Shown here: piece after piece, positions 1 to 9,849 of the stretch
How the letters are laid out: the number at the start of each line of letters is the position of its first letter
How positions within the stretch are numbered: the stretch's first letter is position 1
DNA from: Galactobacter caseinivorans
Lineage (GTDB): Bacteria > Actinomycetota > Actinomycetes > Actinomycetales > Micrococcaceae
Direction of reading: 5' to 3'
DNA length: 64,000 bases
Assembly (NCBI RefSeq): GCF_003640665.1
Contig: NZ_QQXL01000003.1
Coordinates: 310,001-374,000 of the forward strand
Made by a program: the position numbers and the translations under genes
Notes under the pieces: generated by a model
Seen by the model: only the letters and a program-made list of their open reading frames with translations
Told to the model about the DNA's origin: nothing
The model's database searches: none

Positions 1-18
1 TGGGCCGGGGTGCCCGGC

Positions 19-1062
19 CTACTGGGCCAACAATTCACGCACGCGGGGGAAGACCTGCTCGCCCCACAAGCGAATCTGCGTGTCCTTTTCGGCGATCGTG
101 GCGCTCATGTTGCCGTAGTTGACGTCATAGCGGTCCACGTCCATGGCGCGCACGTGCTCGGCAACGCGCTGGGCCGCCCACTCCGGCGTGCCGACCACGG
201 AGAACCCGCCCTCGGCGTCCGCCTCAAACTGTTCACGAGTGCGCTCGCCCCAGCCGCGCTCCTTGGCCACGGAGTCCATGAGCCGGCGGTTGTTCTCCCA
301 GGCACGGTCCCTTGCCTCTTCCATGGTGGGGGCAAGGTAGCCGTTGATGGCCAAGCCCAGCTTGGCCGGCTGCACGCCAAACTCTTGTTCGGAGGCGCGG
401 AAGAGGGTGAAGTACTGCTGAATGCGACCGGTGGTCTGGCCCAGCCCGGCCATCATGAGGTTCATGCCGTAGCGGGCGGCCCGCACCACGGACTCTGGGC
501 TGCCGCCCACGCCCACCCAGGTCTCCAGGCCGCCCGGCGTGGCGGAGGCAGGGTAGGCCCGCTGCCCGCGCAATTCGGCGCGGTGCTGGCCCTTCCAATA
601 CAGCGGCCCTTCCTTCCGGAGCTTGGCCCACAGATCCAGCTTCTCCTCGAACAACTCGTTGTAGTCCGCCAGATCAAAGCCAAAGAGCCCAAAGGGCTCG
701 GTGAAGGACGCCCGCCCGAGCACGGGCTGCATGCGCCCGCCGGAGATGCCGTCCACCGTGGCGTAGCGCTCGTAGGCGCGCACCGGGTCGTCGGTGCTGA
801 GCACGTGTACTGCGGTGCCAAGCAGGATCTTGCTCGTCCGCGCGGCAACCCCGGCCAGGACCACATCCGGGTTGGATGTGGGCAGATCGTGGCGGTGATG
901 TTCGCCGATGCTGAAGGCGTCCGCACCCACCGCCTCGGCGAGCGCGCCCTCCTCGATGAGTTGGGCCTGGGTCAGGCCGGCGCTCAGCTCGTGCCGGTCC
1001 TCGTCCAGGAGCAGCCCTCCAAAGGTGGTGAGTCCAAAGTGTGTGGAGCCGCTGAGGGGCAT
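19..1062 (-). CDS. LLM-class flavin-dependent oxidoreductase
   Basis: A 347-residue protein of the bacterial luciferase-like monooxygenase family, which uses reduced flavin to oxidise a small substrate; the substrate cannot be read from sequence. Typical family features are the early GEHHRHD stretch, the ARTSKILLGTAV strand, the DGISGGRM segment and the late VGTPEWAAQRVAEH stretch. I place the start at the ATG ending at 1062, which has AAAGG about eight bases upstream; a TTG six codons earlier is also open. It stands alone, divergent from the DinB gene. Family assignment is firm and the specific role is unknown. Confidence 0.85.
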   Translation of the reverse strand: MPLSGSTHFGLTTFGGLLLDEDRHELSAGLTQAQLIEEGALAEAVGADAFSIGEHHRHDLPTSNPDVVLAGVAARTSKILLGTAVHVLSTDDPVRAYERYATVDGISGGRMQPVLGRASFTEPFGLFGFDLADYNELFEEKLDLWAKLRKEGPLYWKGQHRAELRGQRAYPASATPGGLETWVGVGGSPESVVRAARYGMNLMMAGLGQTTGRIQQYFTLFRASEQEFGVQPAKLGLAINGYLAPTMEEARDRAWENNRRLMDSVAKERGWGERTREQFEADAEGGFSVVGTPEWAAQRVAEHVRAMDVDRYDVNYGNMSATIAEKDTQIRLWGEQVFPRVRELLAQ

Positions 1063-1197
1063 GATGGTCGCCTTTCGCAAGAAAAATCACTGGTTCGGTG
1101 GGTGCGCTGGCCGTCACGCGACCAGGTGCTTGTCATGTCAACTACCTGCGGTGGGGTTCTATTCCTACGCCGCTACCTTGCTGACTAGGCTGTGCCC

Positions 1198-1908
1198 ATG
1201 ACCAATTCTCCGGTGGACCTCAAGGCCTTGCTCTTTGATCGCTATCGCCAAGAGCGGGCCACCCTGTGGCACAAGGCGGGCCTGGACCCGGCCGCGGCCG
1301 GGACGGCCACCCTGACGCCGGGCTCCCCGCACATGCCCGCGCAGACGTCCGCGCAGACGTCCCCGCAGACGCCCGCGCTGGCGGAGCACCTGCAGCGGGC
1401 CCCCATGACGCCCACCGGGACCAATCTCCTGGGGTTGGTGAAGCATGTGGCGCTGGTGGAGGCAGGCTACTTTGGCGACTGCTTTGGGCGCCCATTCCCG
1501 GATCCTCCCGCCTATTTTGACGCCACGAACCCAGCCTTTGAGCCGGACGATGACCTGTGGGCCTTCGCGGACGAGTCCCCGGAGCAGGTCCTTGCCCTGG
1601 CGCTCCGAGCCGCGGAACACGCAGACACCACCATCCGGGCCAATGCGCTGGAGGCCATGGGGCATGTGCCGTGGTGGGGCGAGTCAGGGCGGGACGCGAG
1701 CCTGGCGGAGCTGCTGGTGCACATGCTGGATGAGGTGGCCAGGCACCTGGGGCACGCGGACATTGTGCGTGAACTGGTGGATGGAGAGGCGGGCTACCGG
1801 CCGGGCAACTCCAATCTCCCGGAGCATCGGACGCCGCAGGAGTGGGCCAAGCGCCACGCCAAACTCGCGGCGGTGGCGCAGAACGCTCGGTTGGACGCGG
1901 GGCACTAA
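1198..1908 (+). CDS. DinB/DUF664 family protein
   Basis: About 236 residues. The four-helix DinB-like fold of the DUF664 type is recognised from the KHVALVEAGYFGDCFG helix and the C-terminal HMLDEVARHLGHADIVREL helix; histidines in these helices usually bind a metal. In actinomycetes many relatives are thought to be mycothiol-dependent transferases, but nothing here shows a substrate. Residues about 43-58 hold a short repeat-like insert (AQTS, AQTS, PQTP) encoded by near-identical 12-base units. The ATG at 1198 is preferred; a GTG two codons earlier is possible. It sits 9 bases before miaB. Confidence 0.8.
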   Translation: MTNSPVDLKALLFDRYRQERATLWHKAGLDPAAAGTATLTPGSPHMPAQTSAQTSPQTPALAEHLQRAPMTPTGTNLLGLVKHVALVEAGYFGDCFGRPFPDPPAYFDATNPAFEPDDDLWAFADESPEQVLALALRAAEHADTTIRANALEAMGHVPWWGESGRDASLAELLVHMLDEVARHLGHADIVRELVDGEAGYRPGNSNLPEHRTPQEWAKRHAKLAAVAQNARLDAGH

Positions 1909-1917
1909 ACTGGTGCA

Positions 1918-3438
1918 GTGACTTCCACGCTCCAGACCCCCAGCACGCAGGATCAGCGCACCTATCAGGTCAACACCTTTGGGTGCCAGATGAATGTGCA
2001 TGATTCCGAGCGCATCTCTGGCCTGTTGGCGGACGCCGGCCTGGCCGCCGTCGCGCCGGAGGCGGGGGAAGGCGAGGCGGACGTCGTCGTCTTCAATACC
2101 TGCGCCGTCCGCGAGAACGCGGACAACAAGCTCTACGGGCATCTTGGCCTGCTCAAGCAGGAGAAGGAGCGCCGCCCCGGGCTGCAGATCGCGGTGGGTG
2201 GCTGCTTGGCCCAGAAGGATCGCGACACCATCCTGAAGCGCGCCCCCTGGGTAGACGTGGTGTTTGGCACGCACAACATTGGCTCGCTGCCGGTTTTGCT
2301 TGAGCGCGCGCGCCACAACAACGAGGCCCAGCTGGAGATCCTGGAGTCCCTGGACGTCTTCCCCTCCACCCTGCCCACCAAGCGCGAGTCGCACGCCTCG
2401 GGATGGGTCTCCATCTCCGTGGGCTGCAACAACACCTGCACGTTCTGCATTGTGCCGAGCCTGCGTGGCAAGGAGAAGGACCGCCGGCCGGGGGACATCC
2501 TCGCGGAGATCCAGGCCCTGGTGGATGACGGGGCCATTGAGGTCACGCTGCTTGGCCAGAACGTGAACTCCTACGGGGTGGAGTTTGGGGACCGCGAGGC
2601 GTTCTCCAAGTTGCTGCGCGCCTGCGGCGAGATTGACGGGTTGGAGCGCGTGCGCTTCACCTCCCCGCACCCGGCCATGTTCACGGATGACGTGATTGAG
2701 GCCATGGCAGAGACGCACAATGTGATGCCGCAGCTGCACATGCCACTGCAGTCCGGCTCCGACAAGGTGTTGAAGGAGATGCGCCGCTCCTACCGCTCCA
2801 AGAAGTTCCTCGGCATCCTGGACCGGGTGCGTGAGCGCATGCCGCACGCGGCCATCAGCACGGACCTGATTGTGGGCTTCCCGGGAGAGACGGAGGAGGA
2901 CTTCCAGGACACGCTGCGCGTGGTGGAGGAGTCCCGCTTCTCCACCGCTTTCACCTTCCAGTACTCCGCGCGCCCCGGCACGCCGGCCGCCAGCTACGAG
3001 GATCAGATTCCTAAGGCAGTGGTGCAGGAGCGCTTTGAGCGCCTGACCGCGTTGCAGGATCGCATCGCCAAGGAGGAGAACGCCAAGCAGTTGGGCCGCA
3101 CGGTGGAGGTCCTGGTTGCGGATTCGGCCGGTCGCAAGTCTGGGTCGACGGGCCGCCTCTCCGGCCGCACACGCGACCAGCGCCTGCTGCACTTCTCCGT
3201 GCCCGCTGGTGCGGCGCAGCCTCGCCCGGGTGACGCGGTGACCGTCCCGGTCACCGAGGTGGGCGCCTTCCACCTGGTCTCTGATCCCAGCCCCGAGCAG
3301 TACTCGGTGCGCGCCACTCGGGCCGGGGATGCCTGGGACCGCGCCCAAGCAGATTCCTGCGGCGTGCCCGCGCCAGGGGCGGCGCAGGGCACTCGCGGCG
3401 TCTCACTGGGGATGCCCACGCTGCGCGCCGGGGTGTGA
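1918..3438 (+). CDS. miaB: tRNA-2-methylthio-N6-dimethylallyladenosine synthase MiaB
   Basis: Radical-SAM methylthiotransferase that adds the methylthio group at C2 of i6A37 in tRNAs reading UNN codons. An N-terminal UPF0004 domain with the [17 protein letters not shown] and GGCLAQ cysteines (residues about 23-100) is followed by the radical-SAM motif CNNTCTFC near 170-177, the [10 protein letters not shown] segment near 320 and a C-terminal TRAM domain. The GTG start at 1918 follows the preceding gene closely. At 506 residues it is slightly long because of a poorly conserved tail of about 45 residues. Its stop overlaps the miaA start, so the two enzymes of one pathway are translationally coupled. 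Confidence 0.97.
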   Translation: MTSTLQTPSTQDQRTYQVNTFGCQMNVHDSERISGLLADAGLAAVAPEAGEGEADVVVFNTCAVRENADNKLYGHLGLLKQEKERRPGLQIAVGGCLAQKDRDTILKRAPWVDVVFGTHNIGSLPVLLERARHNNEAQLEILESLDVFPSTLPTKRESHASGWVSISVGCNNTCTFCIVPSLRGKEKDRRPGDILAEIQALVDDGAIEVTLLGQNVNSYGVEFGDREAFSKLLRACGEIDGLERVRFTSPHPAMFTDDVIEAMAETHNVMPQLHMPLQSGSDKVLKEMRRSYRSKKFLGILDRVRERMPHAAISTDLIVGFPGETEEDFQDTLRVVEESRFSTAFTFQYSARPGTPAASYEDQIPKAVVQERFERLTALQDRIAKEENAKQLGRTVEVLVADSAGRKSGSTGRLSGRTRDQRLLHFSVPAGAAQPRPGDAVTVPVTEVGAFHLVSDPSPEQYSVRATRAGDAWDRAQADSCGVPAPGAAQGTRGVSLGMPTLRAGV

Positions 3439-4367
3439 TGGTCGACGCCGCGGGGCCGGGTTCCCTGCCACTGCTTGCGGTGGTGGGCCCCACGGGGACC
3501 GGAAAATCGGAGCTGGCCCTTGACCTGGCGCAGGAGCTGGGCGGGGAGATCGTCAATACCGACGCCCTGCAGTTCTATCGCGGCATGGACATCGGGACGG
3601 CCAAGCTACCGGTGGCAGAGCGCCGCGGGATCCCGCACCACCTCCTGGACATCCTGGACGTCACCCAAGAGGCCTCCGTGGCGACGTTTCAGGCGCAGGT
3701 GCGCGCGGTGATTGCGCAGATCGAGTCCCGTGGGCTGCGCCCGGTGCTGGTCGGTGGGTCCGGGCTTTACGTGCGTGCAGCCCTTGACGCGTTGGAGTTC
3801 CCCCCGACGGACCCGGTGGTGCGTGCCGAACTGGAGGAGCTGGCGGAACGGATTGGCCTCGATGCGCTGCGCGAGCGCGTACGCGCGGTGGACCCGGAGA
3901 GTGCCGAACGCCTGGGGGATCAGCGCAGGCTGGTCCGCGCGTTGGAGGTGCACACCCTGACCGGGCGCAGCTTTGCCTCCTTCATGCCGCAGCGCCAGTA
4001 TCTGCGCCCCACGGTGCAGATTGGCCTGAACCTGGACCGGGCGGTGCTGCATCAACGCCTCCGCGCCCGCGTGGAGGCCATGCTGGAGGGCGGCCTGCTG
4101 CAGGAGGCGGCGGCGCTGGACGCCGCCGGCCTGCGCCGTGGCAAGACCGCCGCACGGGCCATTGGCTACGCGCAGGCATTGCGTTTCCTGGACGGCGAGG
4201 CGAGCAGGGAGTGGGTACTGGAGGACACCACGGTGGCCACGCGGCGCTTCGCCCGGCGGCAGGTCACGTGGTTCAACGCCGACCCGCGGGTGCAATGGTT
4301 TGACCCCACCGAACGGTCGCTGACCCAGCGAGTGTTGGCCGGGCTCGCGGAGTCCGGGCCCCAGTAG
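3435..4367 (+). CDS. miaA: tRNA dimethylallyltransferase MiaA
   Basis: Transfers a dimethylallyl group to N6 of A37 in tRNAs reading UNN codons, making the substrate of the MiaB encoded just upstream. The P-loop GPTGTGKS is near residue 15, followed by the [18 protein letters not shown] segment and the [10 protein letters not shown] motif; the [10 protein letters not shown] motif is near the C-terminus. Length (310) is normal. The start is either the GTG at 3435, inside the miaB stop region, or the ATG at 3438; both give coupled translation. Confidence 0.97.
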   Translation: MMVDAAGPGSLPLLAVVGPTGTGKSELALDLAQELGGEIVNTDALQFYRGMDIGTAKLPVAERRGIPHHLLDILDVTQEASVATFQAQVRAVIAQIESRGLRPVLVGGSGLYVRAALDALEFPPTDPVVRAELEELAERIGLDALRERVRAVDPESAERLGDQRRLVRALEVHTLTGRSFASFMPQRQYLRPTVQIGLNLDRAVLHQRLRARVEAMLEGGLLQEAAALDAAGLRRGKTAARAIGYAQALRFLDGEASREWVLEDTTVATRRFARRQVTWFNADPRVQWFDPTERSLTQRVLAGLAESGPQ

Positions 4368-4377
4368 GCTTGGGCTC

Positions 4378-5316
4378 ATGGATCCCCAAGAAGCCGCCGC
4401 CCAGCTCCTGAGCCTCACCGGCCTGGCATTCTCCAAAATGCACGCCACCGGCAACGACTTTGTGGTTTTCGAGGATGCCGCAGGGGATCGCGATCTGAGC
4501 CCGGAACGCGTGCGGGCCCTGTGTGATCGGCACCTGGGTATCGGCGGGGACGGGGTCATCCGGGCCGTGCGCTCCGAGCACCTGGTGGAGGGGCGCGAGC
4601 TCCTGGCGCAGGACCCGGGCGCAGAGTGGTTCATGGACTATCGCAATGCGGATGGATCCATCGCGGAGATGTGCGGCAACGGCGTGCGCGCCTACGCCCA
4701 CTTCCTCCTGAGCCAGGGGCTCACACAGATGCCGGCACAGGGGCTGCGGGTGGCCACGCGCGCCGGCGTCAAGGTGGTGCGCTCCTCCGGAGATGGCTAC
4801 AGCGTTGACATGGGGCCGTGGGCCTTCATCTACCCCGAGCGGGCCCAGGCGGAGGCCATGGACTCCGCCGTGACGACGCAGGGGGAGGGGATCGCGCGGC
4901 CCTCCCTCTCCGTGACCATGGGCAATCCGCACACCGTGGTTGCGTTGCCGGACGCCGCAGAGCTGGCGGAGTTGGACCTCACCGCCCAGCCCGTGGTGGA
5001 ACCCCTGCCGGCGAACGGGGTCAACATCGAATACGTGGTGCCGGCGGAACCGCTGGTGCAGGATCGGATCGCGGCCATCAGCATGCGCGTTCACGAGCGC
5101 GGCGTGGGTGAGACGCTCTCTTGCGGCACGGGGATCTGCGCGGCCGTCGTGGCTACCAGGCACTGGGCCGGGAACGCAGGCGACGCGGCGCAGGCCTGGG
5201 CCGTGAGCGTGCCCGGAGGCGTGTGCGGCGTGCGCTTTGAGACCCGGCCCGACGGCGCGGAGCACGTGATTCTGTCCGGTCCGGCCGTGCGCGTGGCCGG
5301 GGGAGTGCTGGGCTGA
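4378..5316 (+). CDS. dapF: diaminopimelate epimerase DapF
   Basis: Interconverts LL- and meso-diaminopimelate, the last step before lysine and a source of the peptidoglycan cross-linking amino acid. The two catalytic cysteines are visible in AEMCGNGVRAYAHF (Cys about 99) and LSCGTGICAAVVA (Cys about 249), and the N-terminal HATGNDFVVFED motif is intact. Length 312 is slightly above average. It begins 10 bases after miaA, continuing the miaB-miaA-dapF order common in actinomycetes. Confidence 0.97.
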   Translation: MDPQEAAAQLLSLTGLAFSKMHATGNDFVVFEDAAGDRDLSPERVRALCDRHLGIGGDGVIRAVRSEHLVEGRELLAQDPGAEWFMDYRNADGSIAEMCGNGVRAYAHFLLSQGLTQMPAQGLRVATRAGVKVVRSSGDGYSVDMGPWAFIYPERAQAEAMDSAVTTQGEGIARPSLSVTMGNPHTVVALPDAAELAELDLTAQPVVEPLPANGVNIEYVVPAEPLVQDRIAAISMRVHERGVGETLSCGTGICAAVVATRHWAGNAGDAAQAWAVSVPGGVCGVRFETRPDGAEHVILSGPAVRVAGGVLG

Positions 5317-5340
5317 GTGCCCGGGCCGGATCGAGTCGGA

Positions 5341-5952
5341 TCAGGCCGCGCGGCGCACGGCGATGACGCGGAAAGCCTTCTCCCTGGCGTAGCGCTCCAC
5401 CTCAAAGCCCGCGGGCAGGACGGACTTGAGCCAGGCCTCCAGTGAATCCGAGCCCAGGTTCTTTTGCACCACCAGGTAGGCCTCGCCTCCGGGGTTCAGG
5501 CGAGGCAACCACAGCTCCAGGATCTGGTGCAGTGCCTCCTTGCCCACCCGGATGGGCGGGTTGGACCAGATCAGGTCAAAGCCCAGGTCCGCCGGGACCT
5601 CCTCGGGGCGGCGGGCAGTGACATTGCCCAGGCCCAAGCCGGCCGCGTTATCTCGGGTGAGGCCAAGGGAACGTGAGTTGACGTCCACAGCCCACACAGC
5701 GGCGTCGGGCGCTAGGAAACCCAGCGTCAGCGCCACGGGCCCCCAGCCGCAGCCGATATCCAAGAAGGTGCCCTGCGCCGGCGGCGCGGGAACGCGCCTG
5801 AGTAGCGCATCGGTGCCCTTGTCCAGCCCGTCTGGGCTGAAGATGCCGTTGGCCGTGATGACCTCTCGCACCTCCCCGGCCAGCTCCACGCGCAGGGTGC
5901 GGCGGCGCTCGGGGGTGTCTGGGGACTCGCTGAAGTAGTGCTGTTCCGGCAT
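5341..5952 (-). CDS. class I SAM-dependent methyltransferase, RsmC-like
   Basis: 203 residues. The SAM-binding glycine motif DIGCGWGPVALTLG lies near residues 46-60, and WSNPPIRVGKEAL near 110 is the NPP(F/Y)-type motif of N-methyltransferases of the RsmC/RlmG family, which act on guanine in rRNA. It resembles the C-terminal catalytic half of RsmC, and single-domain versions are common in actinomycetes. It converges on dapF with 24 bases between them and is divergent from hflX. The exact rRNA target is inferred only. Confidence 0.8.
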   Translation of the reverse strand: MPEQHYFSESPDTPERRRTLRVELAGEVREVITANGIFSPDGLDKGTDALLRRVPAPPAQGTFLDIGCGWGPVALTLGFLAPDAAVWAVDVNSRSLGLTRDNAAGLGLGNVTARRPEEVPADLGFDLIWSNPPIRVGKEALHQILELWLPRLNPGGEAYLVVQKNLGSDSLEAWLKSVLPAGFEVERYAREKAFRVIAVRRAA

Positions 5953-6107
5953 GGCTTCTAGCCTACCGAGTCTGAGTGATAGAGTTTTCCCTATGACTTA
6001 CATGTTCTTCCTCTGAGCAGCGCGACGCCCTGGGCGAACCTGGGGATGACCGCGCCCTCACAGGGCCCACGCACAGTAGACTTCTTCTATCCGTCAGCAG
6101 GGAGAAC

Positions 6108-7724
6108 ATGACCCATCAGGATTCCTCGCGCCCCGAAGAGCAGGGCAGCGATACCACCGAAAACACCGACGCGCAGATCGAGGCAACCATCCACCGCATC
6201 CTTGCGGCAGATGACGCCCGGAGCGCGCGCGCAGCCGGCTCGGCCACGACCGAGAGTAGCTCCTCCCGGGGCCATGAGTCCCAGGGTGGAAAGGCATCGT
6301 CCGGCAAGGCGCAGGCCTTGTCGGCGCTGGAAGCGGAGCATTCAGACTCCGACGGCGCACAGCAGGACCTGGCAGAACGCCGCGCCCTGCGCCGCGTGGC
6401 CGGCCTCTCCACCGAACTCGAGGACGTCTCAGAGGTTGAGTACCGTCAGCTCCGCCTGGAGAAGGTAGTGCTGGCCGGGATTTGGTCAGAGGGCACGGCC
6501 CAGGACGCGGATAACTCGCTCCAGGAGCTGGCCGCTTTGGCGGAAACCGCTGGTTCCGAGGTACTGGACGGCGTGATCCAGCGCCGCCTGAAGCCGGACC
6601 CCGGCACCTTCCTTGGCAAGGGCAAGGTCCTTGAACTCAAGGACATCGTGGAGGCCACTGGCGCCGACACCGTGATTGTTGACGCCGAACTGGCGCCGTC
6701 CCAGCGCCGCGGCCTGGAGGACGTGATCAAGGTCAAGGTCATTGACCGCACCGCCTTGATCCTGGACATCTTTGCCCAACACGCCAAGTCCCGCGAGGGC
6801 AAGGCGCAGGTGGAGTTGGCTCAGATGGAGTACCTGCTTCCGCGACTGCGCGGTTGGGGAGACTCCATGTCCCGCCAGGCCGGTGGCCAGGTGGGCGGAG
6901 CAGCCGCAGGCATGGGCTCGCGCGGGCCAGGCGAGACCAAGATTGAGCTGGACCGGCGCCGCATTCGTCACCGCATGGCCAAGCTGCGCCGCGAGATCGC
7001 GGAGATGAAGCCGGCGCGCGATGCCAAGCGGGCCAGCCGCAAGCGCAACGAGATTCCCTCGGTGGCGATTGTTGGCTACACCAACGCGGGCAAGTCCTCG
7101 CTGTTGAACCGGCTCACGCACGCCGGCGTGCTGGTGGAGAACGCGTTGTTCGCCACGCTGGATCCCACCGTGCGCCAGGCCAAGACCCCGGACGGCATCG
7201 GCTTTACGCTGGCGGACACGGTCGGCTTTGTGCGCTCGCTGCCCACGCAGCTGGTGGAGGCCTTCCGCTCCACGCTGGAGGAGGCGGCTGACGCGGACGT
7301 GCTGCTGCACGTCGTGGACGCCTCTCACCCAGACCCGGAGGGACAGATCGCCGCCGTGCGTGAGGTTCTCTCTGATGTGGATGCGCAGAAGGTCGCGGAG
7401 TTGATTGTCCTGAACAAGACGGACATCGCTGATCCGTATGTGGTGGATCGCCTGCGCTCCATGCACGCGGACACCGTGGTGGTCTCCGCCCGCACGGGCG
7501 AGGGCATGGATGAGCTCATGCAGAAGATCTCTGACATGATCCCCAGGCCCTCCGTGCCGCTTGACCTGGTGATTCCGTACACCCGCGGAGAGGTGGTGGC
7601 GCGCCTGCACGGCTCGGATGCGGAGATTCTCTTCACCGAGCACGCCGCGGACGGCACCCACCTGCGTGTTGTGGTCAAAGAGGCGCTTGCCGCCGAAATC
7701 GCGGAGTTTGTTGTCGCCTCATGA
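6108..7724 (+). CDS. hflX: GTPase HflX
   Basis: Ribosome-associated GTPase that splits stalled or stressed 70S ribosomes. A long charged N-terminal extension (residues 1-105, rich in Ser, Glu and Ala) precedes the HflX N-domain (about 120-300, with GRGPGETKIELDRRRI) and the G domain: G1 GYTNAGKSS near 322, G3 DTVGF near 368, G4 NKTD near 436. The ATG at 6108 follows a GGGAG ribosome-binding site. The stop overlaps the helicase start by four bases (ATGA). A short open stretch of seven codons upstream at 5993 may be a leader. Confidence 0.96.
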   Translation: MTHQDSSRPEEQGSDTTENTDAQIEATIHRILAADDARSARAAGSATTESSSSRGHESQGGKASSGKAQALSALEAEHSDSDGAQQDLAERRALRRVAGLSTELEDVSEVEYRQLRLEKVVLAGIWSEGTAQDADNSLQELAALAETAGSEVLDGVIQRRLKPDPGTFLGKGKVLELKDIVEATGADTVIVDAELAPSQRRGLEDVIKVKVIDRTALILDIFAQHAKSREGKAQVELAQMEYLLPRLRGWGDSMSRQAGGQVGGAAAGMGSRGPGETKIELDRRRIRHRMAKLRREIAEMKPARDAKRASRKRNEIPSVAIVGYTNAGKSSLLNRLTHAGVLVENALFATLDPTVRQAKTPDGIGFTLADTVGFVRSLPTQLVEAFRSTLEEAADADVLLHVVDASHPDPEGQIAAVREVLSDVDAQKVAELIVLNKTDIADPYVVDRLRSMHADTVVVSARTGEGMDELMQKISDMIPRPSVPLDLVIPYTRGEVVARLHGSDAEILFTEHAADGTHLRVVVKEALAAEIAEFVVAS

Positions 7725-9751
7725 GCACCGAAGAGGACCAGGACTCGCTGGACGTTGATGCGCTGCTCACCCATGCGGTAGAAACCCTGGGTGGGCAGCG
7801 CCGCGACGGCCAACACGAGATGGCCAGGCAGGTTGATCGCTCCCTCACCGAGGGCAAGCACCTCCTGGTGCAGGCCGGCACCGGCACTGGCAAGTCGCTG
7901 GCCTACCTGGTCCCCGCGCTCAAGCACGCCGTGGACGCGGACAAGCCCATCATCGTTTCCACGGCCACACTGGCCCTGCAGTCCCAGATTGTGAGCCGCG
8001 ATGTGCCGCGGCTGCTAGAGGCGCTGGGCCCGGAACTGCCGCGGGAGATGGACGTGGCGCTGCTCAAGGGCCGCAACAACTACGTCTGCAAGTACAAGCT
8101 GGGCGGTGGCTACCCCAGCGACGAGGACACACTCTTTAGCCTGGAGGACGCCGGCGCCGCGCCGGCCAAGGCCTTTGCCGGGCCCAGCTCCCCGCTGGGA
8201 CGCGAGGTGGTGCGGCTGCGGGATTGGGCCGAGAGCACCGAAACTGGTGACCGGGACGAGGTGGTCCCCTCCGTCTCGGATCAGGCATGGAGGCAGGTCT
8301 CCGTCTCCTCCATGGAGTGCCTGGGCGCGCAGAGCTGCCCCATGGCCTCGGAATGCTTCACGGAGCGGGCGCGCGCCCACGCGGCGGAGGCCGACGTGGT
8401 GGTCACGAACCACGCCATGCTTGCCGTGTCCGCCTTTGAGGGCCTGGCCGTGCTCCCGGAGTTCGATGCGGTCATCATCGATGAGGCCCACGAGCTCCAA
8501 GATCGAGTGACCTCCTCCGTGACCAAGCCGCTCTCCGCCGCGGCCGTCTCCCACGCGGCATCCAGCGCCCGCAAGCATCTCAAGGTCAGCGTCAAGGGCC
8601 TCAAGGACACCGCCGACTGGCTGGAGAAGGCCACCACCGGCGTGCCCACAGGGTTGCTGCCGCGCGGCTTGACCGAGGAGATGGCAGAGGCCGTGAATGC
8701 TGTCCGCGAGGCCGCCAAGCTGTGCCTCTCCGACTCCAAGCCGGAGCCGGGCGCCGCCGCGGACGGTGGACGCCAAACCGCCCGTTCAGAGCTGGCGCAA
8801 CTGGTAGAACTCGCGGACCGGCTGCTCGGAGCCAACTCCGAATACGAGGTGGTCTGGGCCTCACGTCCTGGCCAGTTTGAGCCCGGGCGTGGCTACGTGC
8901 AGCCCGGCGATGACACGCCGGCTGTGCTGATGGTGGCGCCGCTTTCCGTGGCGGGCAAGCTCCGCGAGGGACTCTTTGACGGGCACACCGTGATCCTGAC
9001 CTCCGCCACCCTGGCGCTCGGCGCCAAGTTTGAGCCCGTGGCAGGGGACCTTGGTCTCATGGGAGAGGGCGCCCCCGAGTGGGAGGCGCTGGACGTGGGC
9101 AGCCCCTTTGACTACCCGCGCCAGGGCATGCTGTACGTGGCGCGGCACCTGCCGCCGCCCGGACGCGGCGTGTCAGAGGGTGCGTTGGATGAGATCGAGG
9201 GGCTGATCAAGGCCTCCCGGGGCGCCACGCTGGCCCTCTTCTCCTCCCGGCGTGCCGCCGAGGACGCGGCGGAGGCGCTGCGAGGGCGCGTGGACGTGCC
9301 CATCCTGCGTCAGGGGGACGCGAGCATCCCCGAGCTCATCCGCACCTTTGCGCAGGACGAGGAGACGTGCCTCTTTGGCACCATGACCTTGTGGCAGGGC
9401 GTGGACGTTCCCGGGCCCAATTGCCGGCTGGTCATCATCGATCGCATCCCGTTCCCGCGCCCGGATGACCCCCTCTCAACCGCGCGCACCCGCGCCGTGA
9501 ATCAGCATGGGGGCAATGGCTTCATGGCCGTGTCCGCACAGCACGCCGCGGTGCGCCTTGCACAGGGAGCGGGCCGCCTGATCCGTTCCACGGGGGACCG
9601 TGGCGTGGTGGCGCTGCTGGATTCGCGAATGGTGTCAAAGGGCTACGGCGGGTTCCTGCGGGACACCCTGCCCCCGCTGTGGCCCACCACGGACCGGGCC
9701 ACCGTCGTGGCGGCACTGGGCCGCCTGGCGGAGACCGGCGCGAAGGACTAG
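7721..9751 (+). CDS. ATP-dependent DNA helicase, DinG/XPD family
   Basis: Superfamily 2 helicase of 676 residues. Walker A is QAGTGTGKSLAYL near residue 50, the DEAH box IIDEAHELQD is near 254, and motif VI QGAGRLIRSTGDRGV is near 620. Four cysteines between Walker A and DEAH (one in NNYVCKYK, three in the ECLGAQSCPMASECF stretch) match the 4Fe-4S cluster of XPD/DinG helicases, which unwind 5'-3' and resolve unusual DNA structures. It is translationally coupled to hflX and converges on lexA. Its role in repair is inferred from the family. Confidence 0.93.
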   Translation: MSTEEDQDSLDVDALLTHAVETLGGQRRDGQHEMARQVDRSLTEGKHLLVQAGTGTGKSLAYLVPALKHAVDADKPIIVSTATLALQSQIVSRDVPRLLEALGPELPREMDVALLKGRNNYVCKYKLGGGYPSDEDTLFSLEDAGAAPAKAFAGPSSPLGREVVRLRDWAESTETGDRDEVVPSVSDQAWRQVSVSSMECLGAQSCPMASECFTERARAHAAEADVVVTNHAMLAVSAFEGLAVLPEFDAVIIDEAHELQDRVTSSVTKPLSAAAVSHAASSARKHLKVSVKGLKDTADWLEKATTGVPTGLLPRGLTEEMAEAVNAVREAAKLCLSDSKPEPGAAADGGRQTARSELAQLVELADRLLGANSEYEVVWASRPGQFEPGRGYVQPGDDTPAVLMVAPLSVAGKLREGLFDGHTVILTSATLALGAKFEPVAGDLGLMGEGAPEWEALDVGSPFDYPRQGMLYVARHLPPPGRGVSEGALDEIEGLIKASRGATLALFSSRRAAEDAAEALRGRVDVPILRQGDASIPELIRTFAQDEETCLFGTMTLWQGVDVPGPNCRLVIIDRIPFPRPDDPLSTARTRAVNQHGGNGFMAVSAQHAAVRLAQGAGRLIRSTGDRGVVALLDSRMVSKGYGGFLRDTLPPLWPTTDRATVVAALGRLAETGAKD

Positions 9752-9776
9752 ATCCCGGCAGGCCTGCCGACCGGCT

Positions 9777-9839
9777 GTTCGGCAGAGCCCGGCGCGCTGG
9801 GCCATCCTGCTGAAGGCGCGCCAGGCCAGCCAGCCGAAC
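9777..9839. terminator. candidate bidirectional terminator between the helicase gene and lexA
   Basis: Between two convergent stop codons, GTTCGGC (9777-9783) pairs with GCCGAAC (9833-9839), and inside it GGCGCGC (9791-9797) pairs with GCGCGCC (9816-9822). There is no T-run, as is common in high-GC genomes. Confidence 0.4.
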
Positions 9840-9849
9840 GCTGGGGGAG

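Noticed and set aside
1333-1375. Short tandem repeat in the DinB gene as a CRISPR-like array
   Set aside because: The units are 12 bases, in frame and contiguous without spacers; it is protein-level low complexity.
1684-3348. Long open frame on the minus strand opposite miaB
   Set aside because: Antisense shadow of a certain gene; high GC makes such frames common, and the translation has no family features.
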